A stretch of 6,745 nt of DNA from Thermoprotei archaeon (GCA_003661905.1 QMXA01000054.1:1-6745), one strand, 5' to 3'; counted from the first letter of the stretch, positions 1 through 6,173 are shown. The notes: generated from the letters alone by a model not told the origin. A program made the numbers and translations.

Positions 1-33
1 ACCTTTATGTTTTGAAGAATTGGGTTTGCATTT

Positions 34-219
34 TTATCTTATAGATGTTCTTACTGGTAGTTGATTTTCGAATATCAGCCCATCAGCAAACATGTTTAGT
101 AATAGCCAGTGTCCCTCAGATATCTTACCCTTCTTATACTCAAAGAACTTCCTAATGATCTCCAACATCATCATAGCAATACAAGCCTTCGATAGAATTA
201 TATAGTACAAAAAGCACAT
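34..219 (-). CDS. Small hypothetical protein or gene relic, mostly alpha-helical
   Basis: I do not recognise this 61-residue reading frame. It opens with ATG at 219 and ends with TAA. The first half is hydrophobic and helical, around ILSKACIAMMMLEIIRKFF (residues 8-26). A basic stretch EYKKGK follows, then a second helix-like segment GHWLLLNMFADGL (about 37-49). Two helices joined by a charged loop, the second starting near a His, loosely recall HEPN or PaREP1-type archaeal proteins, but no diagnostic motif is present. There is no clear ribosome binding site before the ATG. The frame upstream reaches a TGA within eight codons, and neighbouring minus-strand frames up to about 370 also look protein-like but contain stops. 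It may therefore be the surviving tail of a decayed gene rather than a working one. Confidence 0.25.
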   Translation of the reverse strand: MCFLYYIILSKACIAMMMLEIIRKFFEYKKGKISEGHWLLLNMFADGLIFENQLPVRTSIR

Positions 220-822
220 CAGAATGATAAACCCATATCACAGATTGTACGCTCGGTCTTGAGTGCTAGTAATAAGTAATGATATGAGCCTATTATAAAC
301 TTTTGTAATCTCAAAGTCAAGTAATTACATCAACATCCGTGTTTGTCATTTGTTATCTCACGTGCCCAGTGTTGATTCATAGATAATAAGGAATTGAAGT
401 TCTAGTATAAGAAGTCTCACGTTTTGGATAAGCTAATGACTGTGTAAGATTCAAGTGTTTAAGCCGTGAAATGGTATTACATAGCATAGGAAGTCTAATA
501 GACTCTTATAGAGTAGTTCCCTTAACAAACTCCTTGCTAAGAGCACAATAAGGACTTCAGGAAAACTATATTATGAGGTTATGTTAGTGAATTATCCCTT
601 ACTTATCACTGCTATGCTATATTTGGATAATGAGTCATATCTTTTCAATGACTTATGTAGTAACTTTTCTCACATGAACTGACACTAACCCTAGATTACA
701 CGATACATGGGACTTCATAGGATAAGTAATGTAAGTTTCGGAGCATAAAGTGACAAATTGATTAAGAATCTAATTCTACCATATTCATAAGATATAGTGG
801 GTATATTATAAGAGGAAACTTA
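220..822. other. Long stretch without an intact gene; decayed open fragments
   Basis: No intact gene, tRNA or repeat array is visible. Short open fragments on the plus strand have protein-like composition. The clearest is at 432-551, containing LSREMVLHSIGSLIDSYRVV (residues 11-30 of that fragment). Its Arg-Glu then Ser-Tyr-Arg pattern loosely resembles the region of PIN-domain VapC toxins just before the NDALIxA motif, but the acidic residue is missing (it reads LTNSLLRA). A second open fragment at 512-640 reads in another frame and may continue the same decay. The stretch reads as eroded accessory DNA upstream of the intact vapBC pair. Confidence 0.4.
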
Positions 823-843
823 GCTGAAGTAGTAAACTTCAGC
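823..843. promoter_or_regulatory. Perfect inverted repeat (8-bp arms, 5-nt spacer) upstream of vapB
   Basis: GCTGAAGT at 823-830 is the exact reverse complement of ACTTCAGC at 836-843, separated by AGTAA. It lies about 40 bases before the vapB TATA-like box and about 95 before its ATG. It could be a distal binding site for the VapB/VapC complex or a hairpin formed by an upstream transcript. No T-run follows, so an archaeal terminator is less likely. Confidence 0.5.
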
Positions 844-850
844 GCTTCTC

Positions 851-884
851 TACATGGTTTTACAGTAATGTTACATGGTAAAAC
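851..884. repeat. TACATGGT direct repeat, 21 bp apart, with overlapping dyad, at the vapB promoter
   Basis: TACATGGT occurs at 851-858 and again at 872-879, a spacing of 21 bases or about two helical turns. The segments that follow, GTTTTAC (857-863) and GTAAAAC (878-884), are exact reverse complements, so the block also has dyad symmetry. It directly abuts the TATA-like box at 885-892, where a bound protein would affect recruitment of TBP and TFB. Regulator binding is inferred. Confidence 0.5.
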
Positions 885-892
885 TTTAAATA
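885..892 (+). promoter_or_regulatory. Archaeal TATA box of the vapBC operon
   Basis: TTTAAATA, preceded by an A-rich stretch that could serve as BRE, matches the archaeal TATA box. Transcription would be expected to begin about 25 bases downstream, near 914-920. This leaves a leader of some 20-25 bases before the preferred vapB ATG at 940. Confidence 0.6.
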
Positions 893-920
893 CATTAGGT
901 ATCACTATATGATATGGATG

Positions 921-940
921 TAGTACTTTGAACAGTACTA
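921..940. promoter_or_regulatory. Palindrome at the vapB start, probable VapBC operator
   Basis: TAGTACT (921-927) and AGTACTA (934-940) are perfect inverted repeats with a 6-base spacer TTGAAC. The right arm ends on the A of the ATG at 940. VapB proteins of the AbrB/MazE fold bind palindromes in their own promoters as dimers, so this is a good candidate for autoregulation. It could also act in the mRNA as a small hairpin over the start codon. The assignment rests on position and symmetry only. Confidence 0.55.
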
Positions 941-1170
941 TGAGATTTGTTGTAAAAGTGAGTAGAAAGGGTCAAGTGGTCATCCCTATTGAAATCAGAA
1001 GGAGGTATAATATTAAGGATAAGGTAGTTATTAAGGTTGATGAGGAAGGAATAAAAATTATACCATTAATGTCCTTGAAGGAAATGTTCGGTACTGATGG
1101 TGAGATGATGAAAATTATTGCTAAAGAGATAGTAGAGGAGAGAATGGAGGAAATAAAACGTGAAGAGTAA
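940..1170 (+). CDS. vapB: VapB antitoxin, SpoVT/AbrB (MazE-like) DNA-binding domain
   Basis: This is the antitoxin of a type II toxin-antitoxin pair. It should bind and neutralise the PIN nuclease encoded next to it and repress its own promoter. From the ATG at 940 it has 76 residues. The N-terminal swapped-hairpin AbrB fold is clear in VVKVSRKGQVVIPIEIRRRY (about residues 4-23), with the hallmark KGQVVIP turn, then a beta strand (KVVIKVDEEGIKIIPL). The acidic helical tail, rich in Glu and Lys from about residue 45, is where such antitoxins wrap around the toxin. An in-frame TTG at 928 would add four residues, but it falls inside the palindrome, so the ATG is preferred. No strong ribosome binding site precedes either start. 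The stop overlaps the start of vapC, as expected for a coupled pair. Confidence 0.88.
   Translation: MRFVVKVSRKGQVVIPIEIRRRYNIKDKVVIKVDEEGIKIIPLMSLKEMFGTDGEMMKIIAKEIVEERMEEIKREE
1146..1150 (+). promoter_or_regulatory. Ribosome binding site deciding the vapC GTG start
   Basis: GGAGG lies within the 3' end of vapB, nine bases before the GTG at 1160. It supports that GTG as the true start of vapC and indicates separate translation initiation from the same transcript, unlike vapB, which has no clear site. Confidence 0.65.
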
Positions 1171-1561
1171 ATATGTTATTGATGCAGGAGCTTTAGCACT
1201 ATATTTTGCTGGAGATCTTAGAGTGAAGAAATATTTTGATGAAATATTTCAAGGTGTTTCGGAAGGGTATTTATGCGAAGTGAATCTTACGGAATTTTAC
1301 TATAAAACAGCTGAAAAACTTGGTGTTGATGCTGCTGATATAAGATATGAAGCTATAAGAGCTTCACCAATAAAGCAAATACCTGCTGGAGATGAACTCA
1401 CAAGAGATGCTGGTAGGATCAAATTGAAGTATAGAGGTAAAATATCGCTTGCTGATGCATTTCTCATAGCCCTAACACGTCAAGTAGGGGGTATAGCCCT
1501 AACAACAGACCCAATAATAAAAGAGGTAATGAAGGATAAGTGTAGATTTTTCAAAATCTAG
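1160..1561 (+). CDS. vapC: VapC toxin, PIN-domain ribonuclease
   Basis: This is a 133-residue PIN-domain protein, the usual length for archaeal VapC. VapC toxins are Mg2+-dependent endoribonucleases that cleave tRNA, rRNA or mRNA when not held by VapB. The conserved acidic residues are in place: Asp8 in YVIDAGALALYF, Glu45 in EVNLTEFYY, Asp99 in SLADAFLIALT, and Asp117 in ALTTDP. The gene begins with GTG behind a GGAGG site and overlaps the end of vapB by 11 bases, so the two are co-transcribed and translationally linked. All catalytic positions are present and the frame is intact, so it should be active. The RNA target cannot be read from the sequence. Surrounding relics of other possible toxin-antitoxin parts suggest that such modules turn over quickly here. 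Confidence 0.93.
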   Translation: MKSKYVIDAGALALYFAGDLRVKKYFDEIFQGVSEGYLCEVNLTEFYYKTAEKLGVDAADIRYEAIRASPIKQIPAGDELTRDAGRIKLKYRGKISLADAFLIALTRQVGGIALTTDPIIKEVMKDKCRFFKI

Positions 1562-1599
1562 ACTCCACTTATTACTAATTAATAAAAACTCCTTACAGT

Positions 1600-1869
1600 T
1601 TATTCATAGTCCACAGTTTGAGGTAGACCCCAACGAAATCGTGTAGTAGAATGATAAATTTGTGTCAGTATCATGGGCTCGATCTTGAGTACTGGATTCT
1701 CTCTCTTGGAGAAAAGATGTTTAAGGTCTGACATAGAATCACCAATAGTAACATAATCTTTCCCTGCATATGCTCCTTGAGTTTCAATAGCGAAGTACAT
1801 GTATCTTATAGAGACATGATCCTCCGGAGGAGATGAGCAGAAATTTACATAGAGAAAAGCGTAGTGAGC
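1600..1869 (-). pseudogene. Relic of a small protein, possibly DUF5678-like
   Basis: An 89-codon open stretch runs from a TAA to a TAG on the minus strand. The first possible ATG is at 1800, giving 66 residues, but the codons before it also look coding (around FCSSPPEDHVSIRY), so the original start has probably been lost. The core YAGKDYVTIGDSMSDLKHLF, then NPVLKIEP, has the layout of DUF5678 proteins: a GK(Y/W)VAI strand, a GDS turn, a helix, then a final strand with Pro. The usual second glycine-containing strand is shortened, as if bases were deleted. The tail TTRFRWGLPQ follows. No promoter or ribosome binding site fits the ATG at 1800. An intact small hypothetical gene starting at 1800 cannot be excluded. 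Confidence 0.4.
1820..1831. repeat. 12-bp perfect palindrome TCCTCCGGAGGA
   Basis: This self-complementary G+C-rich site stands out in an A+T-rich region. Each strand carries GGAGG, the archaeal ribosome binding consensus. On the minus strand, GGAGG is followed closely by an ATG (TCATG) that reads only three codons before a stop. That is consistent with a former start region of the relic at 1600-1869. A protein binding site is the other possibility. Confidence 0.35.
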
Positions 1870-2070
1870 TTACATATATAATGAATCACATGCAAACGAG
1901 AAACATGTCATGCGAACTTTAAAAGTTTAGTAATGGCAAAGCCTCGCCTCCTATATTAAAGAACAGGAATTCAAAGAGGACCCATAACGTCATACTTAAG
2001 GTAATAGTAGTACCTTAGTATACAATGAAGTATAACTACGAATTCTTATCCCTCCTCCTTGGAGTTAAGT
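1870..2070. other. Intergenic leader region before the pilin-like gene
   Basis: No gene is seen. The region holds TAAGGTA at 1997-2003 and TACCTTA at 2011-2017, a perfect inverted repeat with a 7-base spacer, 54 bases before the pilin-like start codon. It also holds AT-rich stretches at about 2018-2036 that could serve as a TATA element. Its presence suggests the relic gene once had its own regulated promoter. Confidence 0.35.
2061..2064 (+). promoter_or_regulatory. Ribosome binding site for the pilin-like GTG start
   Basis: GGAG with a six-base spacer precedes GTG at 2071. This favours the GTG over the in-frame ATG at 2086 and keeps the short basic leader peptide expected of archaeal prepilins. 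Confidence 0.5.
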
Positions 2071-2969
2071 GTGAAGTCTAAGTACATGAAGGGTATTAGC
2101 CCCGTTGTAGCTACCCTGCTATTGATAGGCATTACCATTGCTACTATAGTACTGGTTTGGGGTGTTATGCAGAAAACTGCTAGATCAGACAATGTGGTTA
2201 AGGTTGAAGTCATTGGTATTTAGACCACAGTAACCTAGTGCTAAGTCATGTAGCTCTATAGCATCAAAGAAGTAGTGGTAATGTACCAATAATCATTAAA
2301 CCTGTTACAGCGGCCGTTGGTTCAGATACATCAGCATTAACACTAAAATCACAAAACTACCTCATGCTACAAATCAACATAAGAATTCTCAGGAGAAAGA
2401 ACAAGCAATAACACAAACCCAAGTACTAGTAAATGTTACTACAAAACTAAAACTCATATTTATCAATGATAAGGAAGATCTTATCGATGAAGCCCAAATA
2501 GTATTAAAATTAAGTGAAGCTGATAATACCATACCAAAGAAGTAGTATGTATTGAGTTGTAGAATTTCATGTGTTTCCTGGTATCTACAAATATTGGATC
2601 ACATGGGTTCAAAGCCTTTACGGGAAGACTCATTGTAGGTAGTGATGTATACACTTATTATGTAGTATTAGATGTGATATCTCCCATCATAGAGGTTATT
2701 GACAGAAATGTTTTTGTAATAAGAATTAAGGCTTATGACTTTAATGTAAACGTTACAGGAGTAATAACCATAACATTTAGCCAAAATGACAGGAATTACA
2801 CTTATACAATTACAATATGTCTATAGAAGTCAGTAGATGCAATATTCTATTCTCCATTGAGCAAGGCTCCTACGCCATATACGTAGTATATAGATATAAT
2901 AGTAGTGTTTTACTTACTTCAGCATACACCTACCTAAAGTTGAAACCGATACCTGGGAAATATTATTGA
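2071..2969 (+). pseudogene. Decayed archaeal type IV pilin-like secreted protein gene
   Basis: The intact 5' end (2071-2223, 50 codons) starts with a class III signal peptide. A short basic leader MKSKYMKG is followed by ISPVVATLLLIG and a hydrophobic helix to about residue 32. The KG/IS junction fits cleavage by the prepilin peptidase PibD, and the helix is the assembly domain of archaeal pilins. The frame then stops, but protein-like sequence carries on in other frames. It reads NVPIIIKPVTAAVGSDTSAL at 2280-2339 in frame 3, VLVNVTTKLKLIFINDKEDL at about 2429-2488 in frame 2, a clear segment back in frame 1 at 2569-2826, and EQGSYAIYVVYRYNSSVLL at about 2859-2915 in frame 3, ending with TGA at 2967. 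Together these make a beta-rich protein of about 300 residues with several N-glycosylation sequons (NVT, NYT, NSS). At least four frame changes plus an in-frame stop at 2259 argue for true decay, not one sequencing error. The short N-terminal peptide could still be made and inserted in the membrane. Confidence 0.75.
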
Positions 2970-3012
2970 TGTTCACCATAGCGATATCAGTATTAGAATT
3001 AAGTATTCCTCC
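2970..3012. other. Short spacer between two convergent relics
   Basis: Nothing is recognised beyond the possible continuation of the antitoxin-like relic on the minus strand. Confidence 0.3.
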
Positions 3013-3156
3013 TCAATCTCTATGGAGACTGTTCACCTCTCTAAAATAGCTTCCTCCAACAACTTTACTAAGTGCTCCTTCACTGTACCCAAATCTCTTC
3101 GTAGCTAACTCTCTAAACTTTAACTCAAGCATATCATTCATCTTCGCTCTTATCAT
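3013..3156 (-). pseudogene. Frameshifted remnant of a VapB-type (ribbon-helix-helix-like) antitoxin
   Basis: This 47-codon minus-strand fragment begins at ATG 3156. Its core LELKFRELATKRFGYSEGAL (about residues 10-29), then SKVV, matches the pattern FRELAxKRFGYxxGALSKAxEEAI. That pattern is common in crenarchaeal small antitoxin-like DNA-binding proteins and is normally followed by an amphipathic helix. At about 3050-3057 the reading changes: the present frame gives GGSYFREV, whereas a one-base shift gives EEAILER, the expected continuation. A single-base insertion therefore seems to have broken the gene, and the shifted frame soon reaches a stop. No toxin partner is visible downstream on the minus strand. 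The true N-terminus may lie further upstream, because the codons before the ATG are also open. Confidence 0.6.
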
Positions 3157-3442
3157 AAGAACACAGTTATAGCAATACAAACTTACTCCCCAAAGGCCAC
3201 ATAGCCGAATAGAGCATTCATTTTACAGGAAGTTATGAATAGTTATATCTATGGAACTTATTCTATGTACTCACCAGTTACGTCAATGGGATAAACTAGA
3301 CATGATTTATATAGACTCTTATCTTTTACTTTATTAACACAGCAATTTCGCATTAATTCAGAGTGACTTATATATTATTAGCTCTATATTTCATGGTCTT
3401 CAATGAGGGGGACTTTACGTCATAGGTATATCCTAATAGTAA
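3157..3442. other. Intergenic region without a recognisable gene
   Basis: Apart from very short open frames I see no gene, RNA or clear repeat. The stretch lies downstream of the minus-strand DUF3786 gene and upstream of the antitoxin relic. No T-rich terminator is obvious on the minus strand after 3443. Confidence 0.4.
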
Positions 3443-4099
3443 TTACTCTGTACATTGATATCTATAGCTGAACTTTACCTTACTTACATCTATGCCAACA
3501 GTTTTTGCTAGGGATAGTATTAATCTAGCCAATGTTGCTCCAGCTAGAGCTATTGCTGCTTCACAATCTAGGTAATTTGTAACTGATTTATCAAATAGGA
3601 TGTTTGCTGATGGTGGGAGAGATTCTTCTCCAGCCCATATACCTATGACGATAGGTACTTTGGGGAGTGTATAGATCTTTACAGCTGCATCCCCATATTC
3701 CATAGTCTCATAGCCGAAAGGTTTAGCAGCTTTATATAAGAGCTCAGGTTGATACCCAAATAAAGCTTCAAATGCTTTGACATTCTCTTTAAACATGGGG
3801 CAGTGAATAGCTGGACAGATATGTGAAAGTGTTACATACTCCCCTCGTTCTTTAACTTCCTGTTTAGTTTTAGAATATACATTGAGTATGAAGTAGAGAC
3901 CATATCTTTCTCTCTCTGTTAAATAACGTTCTAAGATCTCATCATAGACTTCACCATTTTCAAGATTAAGCCTTAATCTAAAGAATCTTAATTCTGATCC
4001 TTTTTCAAATCCTAATCTACCAGGAAGGGATCTTATAGCATTCTTAACTTTATCCCAACCCCACCACTCTCTCCACCATTCGCTAATGTAAAAACCCAT
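3443..4099 (-). CDS. DUF3786-family protein, function unknown
   Basis: From ATG 4099 this is a 218-residue soluble protein, close to the usual size of DUF3786 proteins. Family hallmarks are in the C-terminal half: YGDAAVKI (135-142), LPKVPIVIGIW (145-155), then EESLPPSANILFDKS (158-172) and NYLDCEAAIAL (175-185). In typical members this last part reads GDEEFPPSAxILFDxSxxxYL. The middle holds CPAIHCP (95-101), a CX4C pair that could bind metal or iron-sulphur, and an aromatic N-terminus (WWREWWGW). The biochemical role of the family is unknown. The frame stays open upstream to a TTG at 4237, adding 46 very hydrophobic residues. I prefer 4099 because it is the only ATG, and a TATA-like box at 4131-4139 would give a very short leader. 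A GTG at 4156 with GGAG just before it is a second alternative. If the long form is real, the protein would be membrane-anchored. The gene stands alone, flanked by relics. Confidence 0.8.
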   Translation of the reverse strand: MGFYISEWWREWWGWDKVKNAIRSLPGRLGFEKGSELRFFRLRLNLENGEVYDEILERYLTERERYGLYFILNVYSKTKQEVKERGEYVTLSHICPAIHCPMFKENVKAFEALFGYQPELLYKAAKPFGYETMEYGDAAVKIYTLPKVPIVIGIWAGEESLPPSANILFDKSVTNYLDCEAAIALAGATLARLILSLAKTVGIDVSKVKFSYRYQCTE

Positions 4100-4130
4100 A
4101 TTATTACCCAGAAGATATAATACAAAAAAC

Positions 4131-4139
4131 CTAATATAC
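4131..4139 (-). promoter_or_regulatory. Possible TATA box for the DUF3786 gene
   Basis: On the minus strand this reads AGTATATTAG. Its centre is 36 bases before ATG 4099, so a start about 25 bases downstream would leave a near-leaderless message. A second box, GTTATAAA on the minus strand at 4246-4253, would suit an earlier promoter but would place the start beyond the TTG at 4237. Confidence 0.35.
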
Positions 4140-4237
4140 TTAATGATGAAGATCACTAATCTCCAAAATATTGCCCATAGATAATCGAATACAACTATTA
4201 GTAAAGTAAATCTTCGGTAATATGTGCTATGTGCCAA

Positions 4238-4362
4238 TAAATAACTTTATAACTTCTCCATATTATAGCAATATCAATTACAATGTTGGTCAAAACCTAT
4301 TAGCAACAAATGATTTCATCATAACTACATAGGGTAGGAAGAGATAATGTGTGATTTAATGT
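4238..4362. other. Divergent intergenic region between DUF3786 gene and a plus-strand relic
   Basis: The region contains the minus-strand box at 4246-4253 and no coding signal. It would have held promoters for both flanking genes. Confidence 0.35.
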
Positions 4363-4583
4363 ATGGAAATTATGGAGATTGTTATAAGAGGCTTAAGAGG
4401 CATTGAAACAGATTGCCACTATGTACCGGAATACTATCTTCACAAAGGCTATGTTATGATTATATCCGTAGCCTCATACCCATATAAGGTAAGTAGTACT
4501 TTCTAATTTCTGAGAAAGCTATTTGTAGGAAATGTGAATGTAATCTATATTGTGTAAACCCTGAAGTAGCACAGGATTTATGA
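4363..4583 (+). pseudogene. Frameshifted relic of a small cysteine-containing protein
   Basis: The first part, from ATG 4363, reads MEIMEIVIRGLRGIETDCHY (1-20) and on to SVASYPYKVSSTF before a TAA at 4504. The next frame carries LISEKAICRKCECNLYC from about 4503 and ends at TGA 4581 with NPEVAQDL. The two join naturally at about 4494-4503, so a one- or two-base change probably split an original protein of about 73 residues. The second half holds a C-X2-C-X-C-X4-C cluster suited to zinc or an iron-sulphur centre. I do not recognise the family. No good ribosome binding site precedes the ATG, and an in-frame stop lies two codons upstream, so 4363 is the only start seen. Confidence 0.5.
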
Positions 4584-4951
4584 GTTCTATTACCTAGTTT
4601 AAAAAGCATGGTAAATCACGAACACCAAGGCTTTCAGGTCTTATCACATGGAGTAACATCTTGGCCTGATATATAAAACAATTCCTAGCGCTTATTACAT
4701 AAGTATTACTCTCTATATTTCCAAATTCATTGTAAATATCTTCACTACATAGATACAAGACATTAAAGTTTCAAGCTTAATTCGCTACATTCATGGGAAA
4801 TGAAATAATATATGTGATCAAATCTCTCTTATGGGAATTTAAATAGTGGAACCAAGAGCCATGAGGTAATCACTAAAGTTTATTCAATGATGGTAGATAT
4901 TTATCTCTTCAAGTGCTTTTACCATTTGTCATATAACTTTTTATATTTTTC
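4584..4951. other. Gene-free stretch downstream of the C39-like gene
   Basis: No intact gene or RNA is recognised. Tiny open frames occur on both strands (for example 4594-4659 minus, 4608-4679 plus) with some protein-like composition, probably more decay. A TTTAAATA-like element at 4839-4846 (plus strand) has no gene behind it. Confidence 0.4.
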
Positions 4952-6139
4952 TTAACTACCAGCTTTGATCATTAATAACCCTGCTTCTTTCTCATACTCT
5001 GATGCTTTGCTAAGAAATTCAGCTATTTTAATCCTTTCTTTAGATGTGATACCATTTTGGGATAGATTAATTATCTCCCTATATAGTTTCGCTGCTTCTT
5101 CTAGATAGTTTGCAGCTTTCATTGCTAGATCATTTCCTGAAAATTGCTCCTTAAGGAATTTAGCATTATCTATTCTTGACACTAGTGCTAAATTTATAGA
5201 CCAAATAATACTTTCAATATCTACTTTGCCTTTCTTAATGTATTCTCCAAGCACTTTGAAGGCATTAGAGCCTAGGTACATTGCATACTCACCCATTGTA
5301 ATATTTAATCCTACCTGCAACTTACCATTCATAATCAAAATATCACTTAAATCTTCAATAGGTTCACCTATTTTGGTGAAGTATATGAGGGAGTATTTCC
5401 ATGGTAAATTAAAGCCTACTGACATGTCCTTAACAGCCTTTACCACTAAATCAGCAGGGAATTCGTAACCACGTTTACCAAGCTCAAAAACATGTTTTGA
5501 TTGAACGGGTTCATAGAGATAGAATATATCTCCTTCATAACCCATTAATAACTCGAAGTGAGGTGCGAAATACTTCATATTGTATAATCTAGACATATTA
5601 ACAGGTAGTATTATGGGGATATCTCTAGATATGAAATATTTACAAGCATCAATAAATAACTCCTTATCATCTGTGACTAGTAGATGGTATTCAAAGCCTA
5701 GAATTCTAGATGCATTAACAAAGCCTGTAAATGGATCACCACCTGGAATAAAGAATATCTCATCATCAAATACTCCAAGATACGCCCCATAGGTAAATCC
5801 CATTATAAAGTTGAAGTACTCTATAGACTTCTTCACACCATAATTATATGCAACCATTTGTAAGCATATAGCTGCACAGTAGGATTTATTATAACTTATC
5901 CATGGAATACTTGTTATGAAGTGGCTTGAAGGATATCCCCCAATATCAGATCTACTAAGCCAATGAGGCTTGTAAGACTTAACTATATAGTCATATTGGT
6001 ACTTAAGCCTGAGATTAACTTTCTCAAACCTAACCTCAGGTAAGTGTAGTATGTAACCTACCATAGCTAATACTATGATTAGAACTACTACTACATTAGT
6101 AAATGTCTCTTTAACTCTCAAAATCTCACCAAACGTCAA
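4952..6139 (-). CDS. Membrane-anchored C39-like (papain-fold) putative cysteine peptidase
   Basis: This 395-residue protein has a short basic N-terminus, one transmembrane segment (about residues 15-32, VVVVLIIVLAMVGYILHL), and a large part predicted outside the cell. The region 75-215 has the layout of C39-like or BtrH-N type papain-fold domains. The candidate nucleophile is Cys88 in SYCAAICLQMVAYNYG, matching the CGPxxLxMVLxYYG motif. The FTYGAYLG and IFFIPGG segments follow. The candidate His194 is in PHFELLMGYEGDIFYLYEP, matching HxxxVxGYxxxxxxxxDP, with Glu210 where Asp is usual. Residues 270-395 are mostly helical and charged, perhaps a helical bundle for partner binding. C39 peptidases process leader peptides for ABC exporters, and related folds act as acyl transferases or inactive binding domains, so the reaction is not certain. 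The reading frame starts at TTG 6139; a TTG at 6121, just after GGTGAG, is an equally good start. The gene diverges from an ABC ATPase gene. Confidence 0.75.
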   Translation of the reverse strand: MTFGEILRVKETFTNVVVVLIIVLAMVGYILHLPEVRFEKVNLRLKYQYDYIVKSYKPHWLSRSDIGGYPSSHFITSIPWISYNKSYCAAICLQMVAYNYGVKKSIEYFNFIMGFTYGAYLGVFDDEIFFIPGGDPFTGFVNASRILGFEYHLLVTDDKELFIDACKYFISRDIPIILPVNMSRLYNMKYFAPHFELLMGYEGDIFYLYEPVQSKHVFELGKRGYEFPADLVVKAVKDMSVGFNLPWKYSLIYFTKIGEPIEDLSDILIMNGKLQVGLNITMGEYAMYLGSNAFKVLGEYIKKGKVDIESIIWSINLALVSRIDNAKFLKEQFSGNDLAMKAANYLEEAAKLYREIINLSQNGITSKERIKIAEFLSKASEYEKEAGLLMIKAGS

Positions 6140-6173
6140 TTACAGTACACTATACCAGTAGTAGTAAAATTTT

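Noticed and set aside
2606..2622. GGGTTCAAAGCC-like segment resembling a tRNA T-arm
   Set aside because: No anticodon or acceptor arms fit around it, and it lies in a protein-like segment of the pilin relic.
3181..3225. Minus-strand 12-codon frame MNALFGYVAFGE
   Set aside because: Too short to support. It resembles a short phrase (ALFGY) in the DUF3786 protein, but that may be chance.
4281..4325. Minus-strand ATGATGA resembling a C box of a C/D guide RNA
   Set aside because: No matching CTGA D or D' box lies at a suitable distance.
4594..4659. Minus-strand 21-residue frame containing RPESLGVRDLPCF, like the start of metallo-beta-lactamase-fold proteins with an ESLGVRS motif
   Set aside because: Only a few residues agree, no continuation of the domain is found, and the opposite strand is equally open.
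5226..5792. Two plus-strand open frames of 70-80 codons
   Set aside because: They lie entirely antisense to the C39-like gene, whose motifs and transmembrane segment are clear. Their translations have no recognisable domain.
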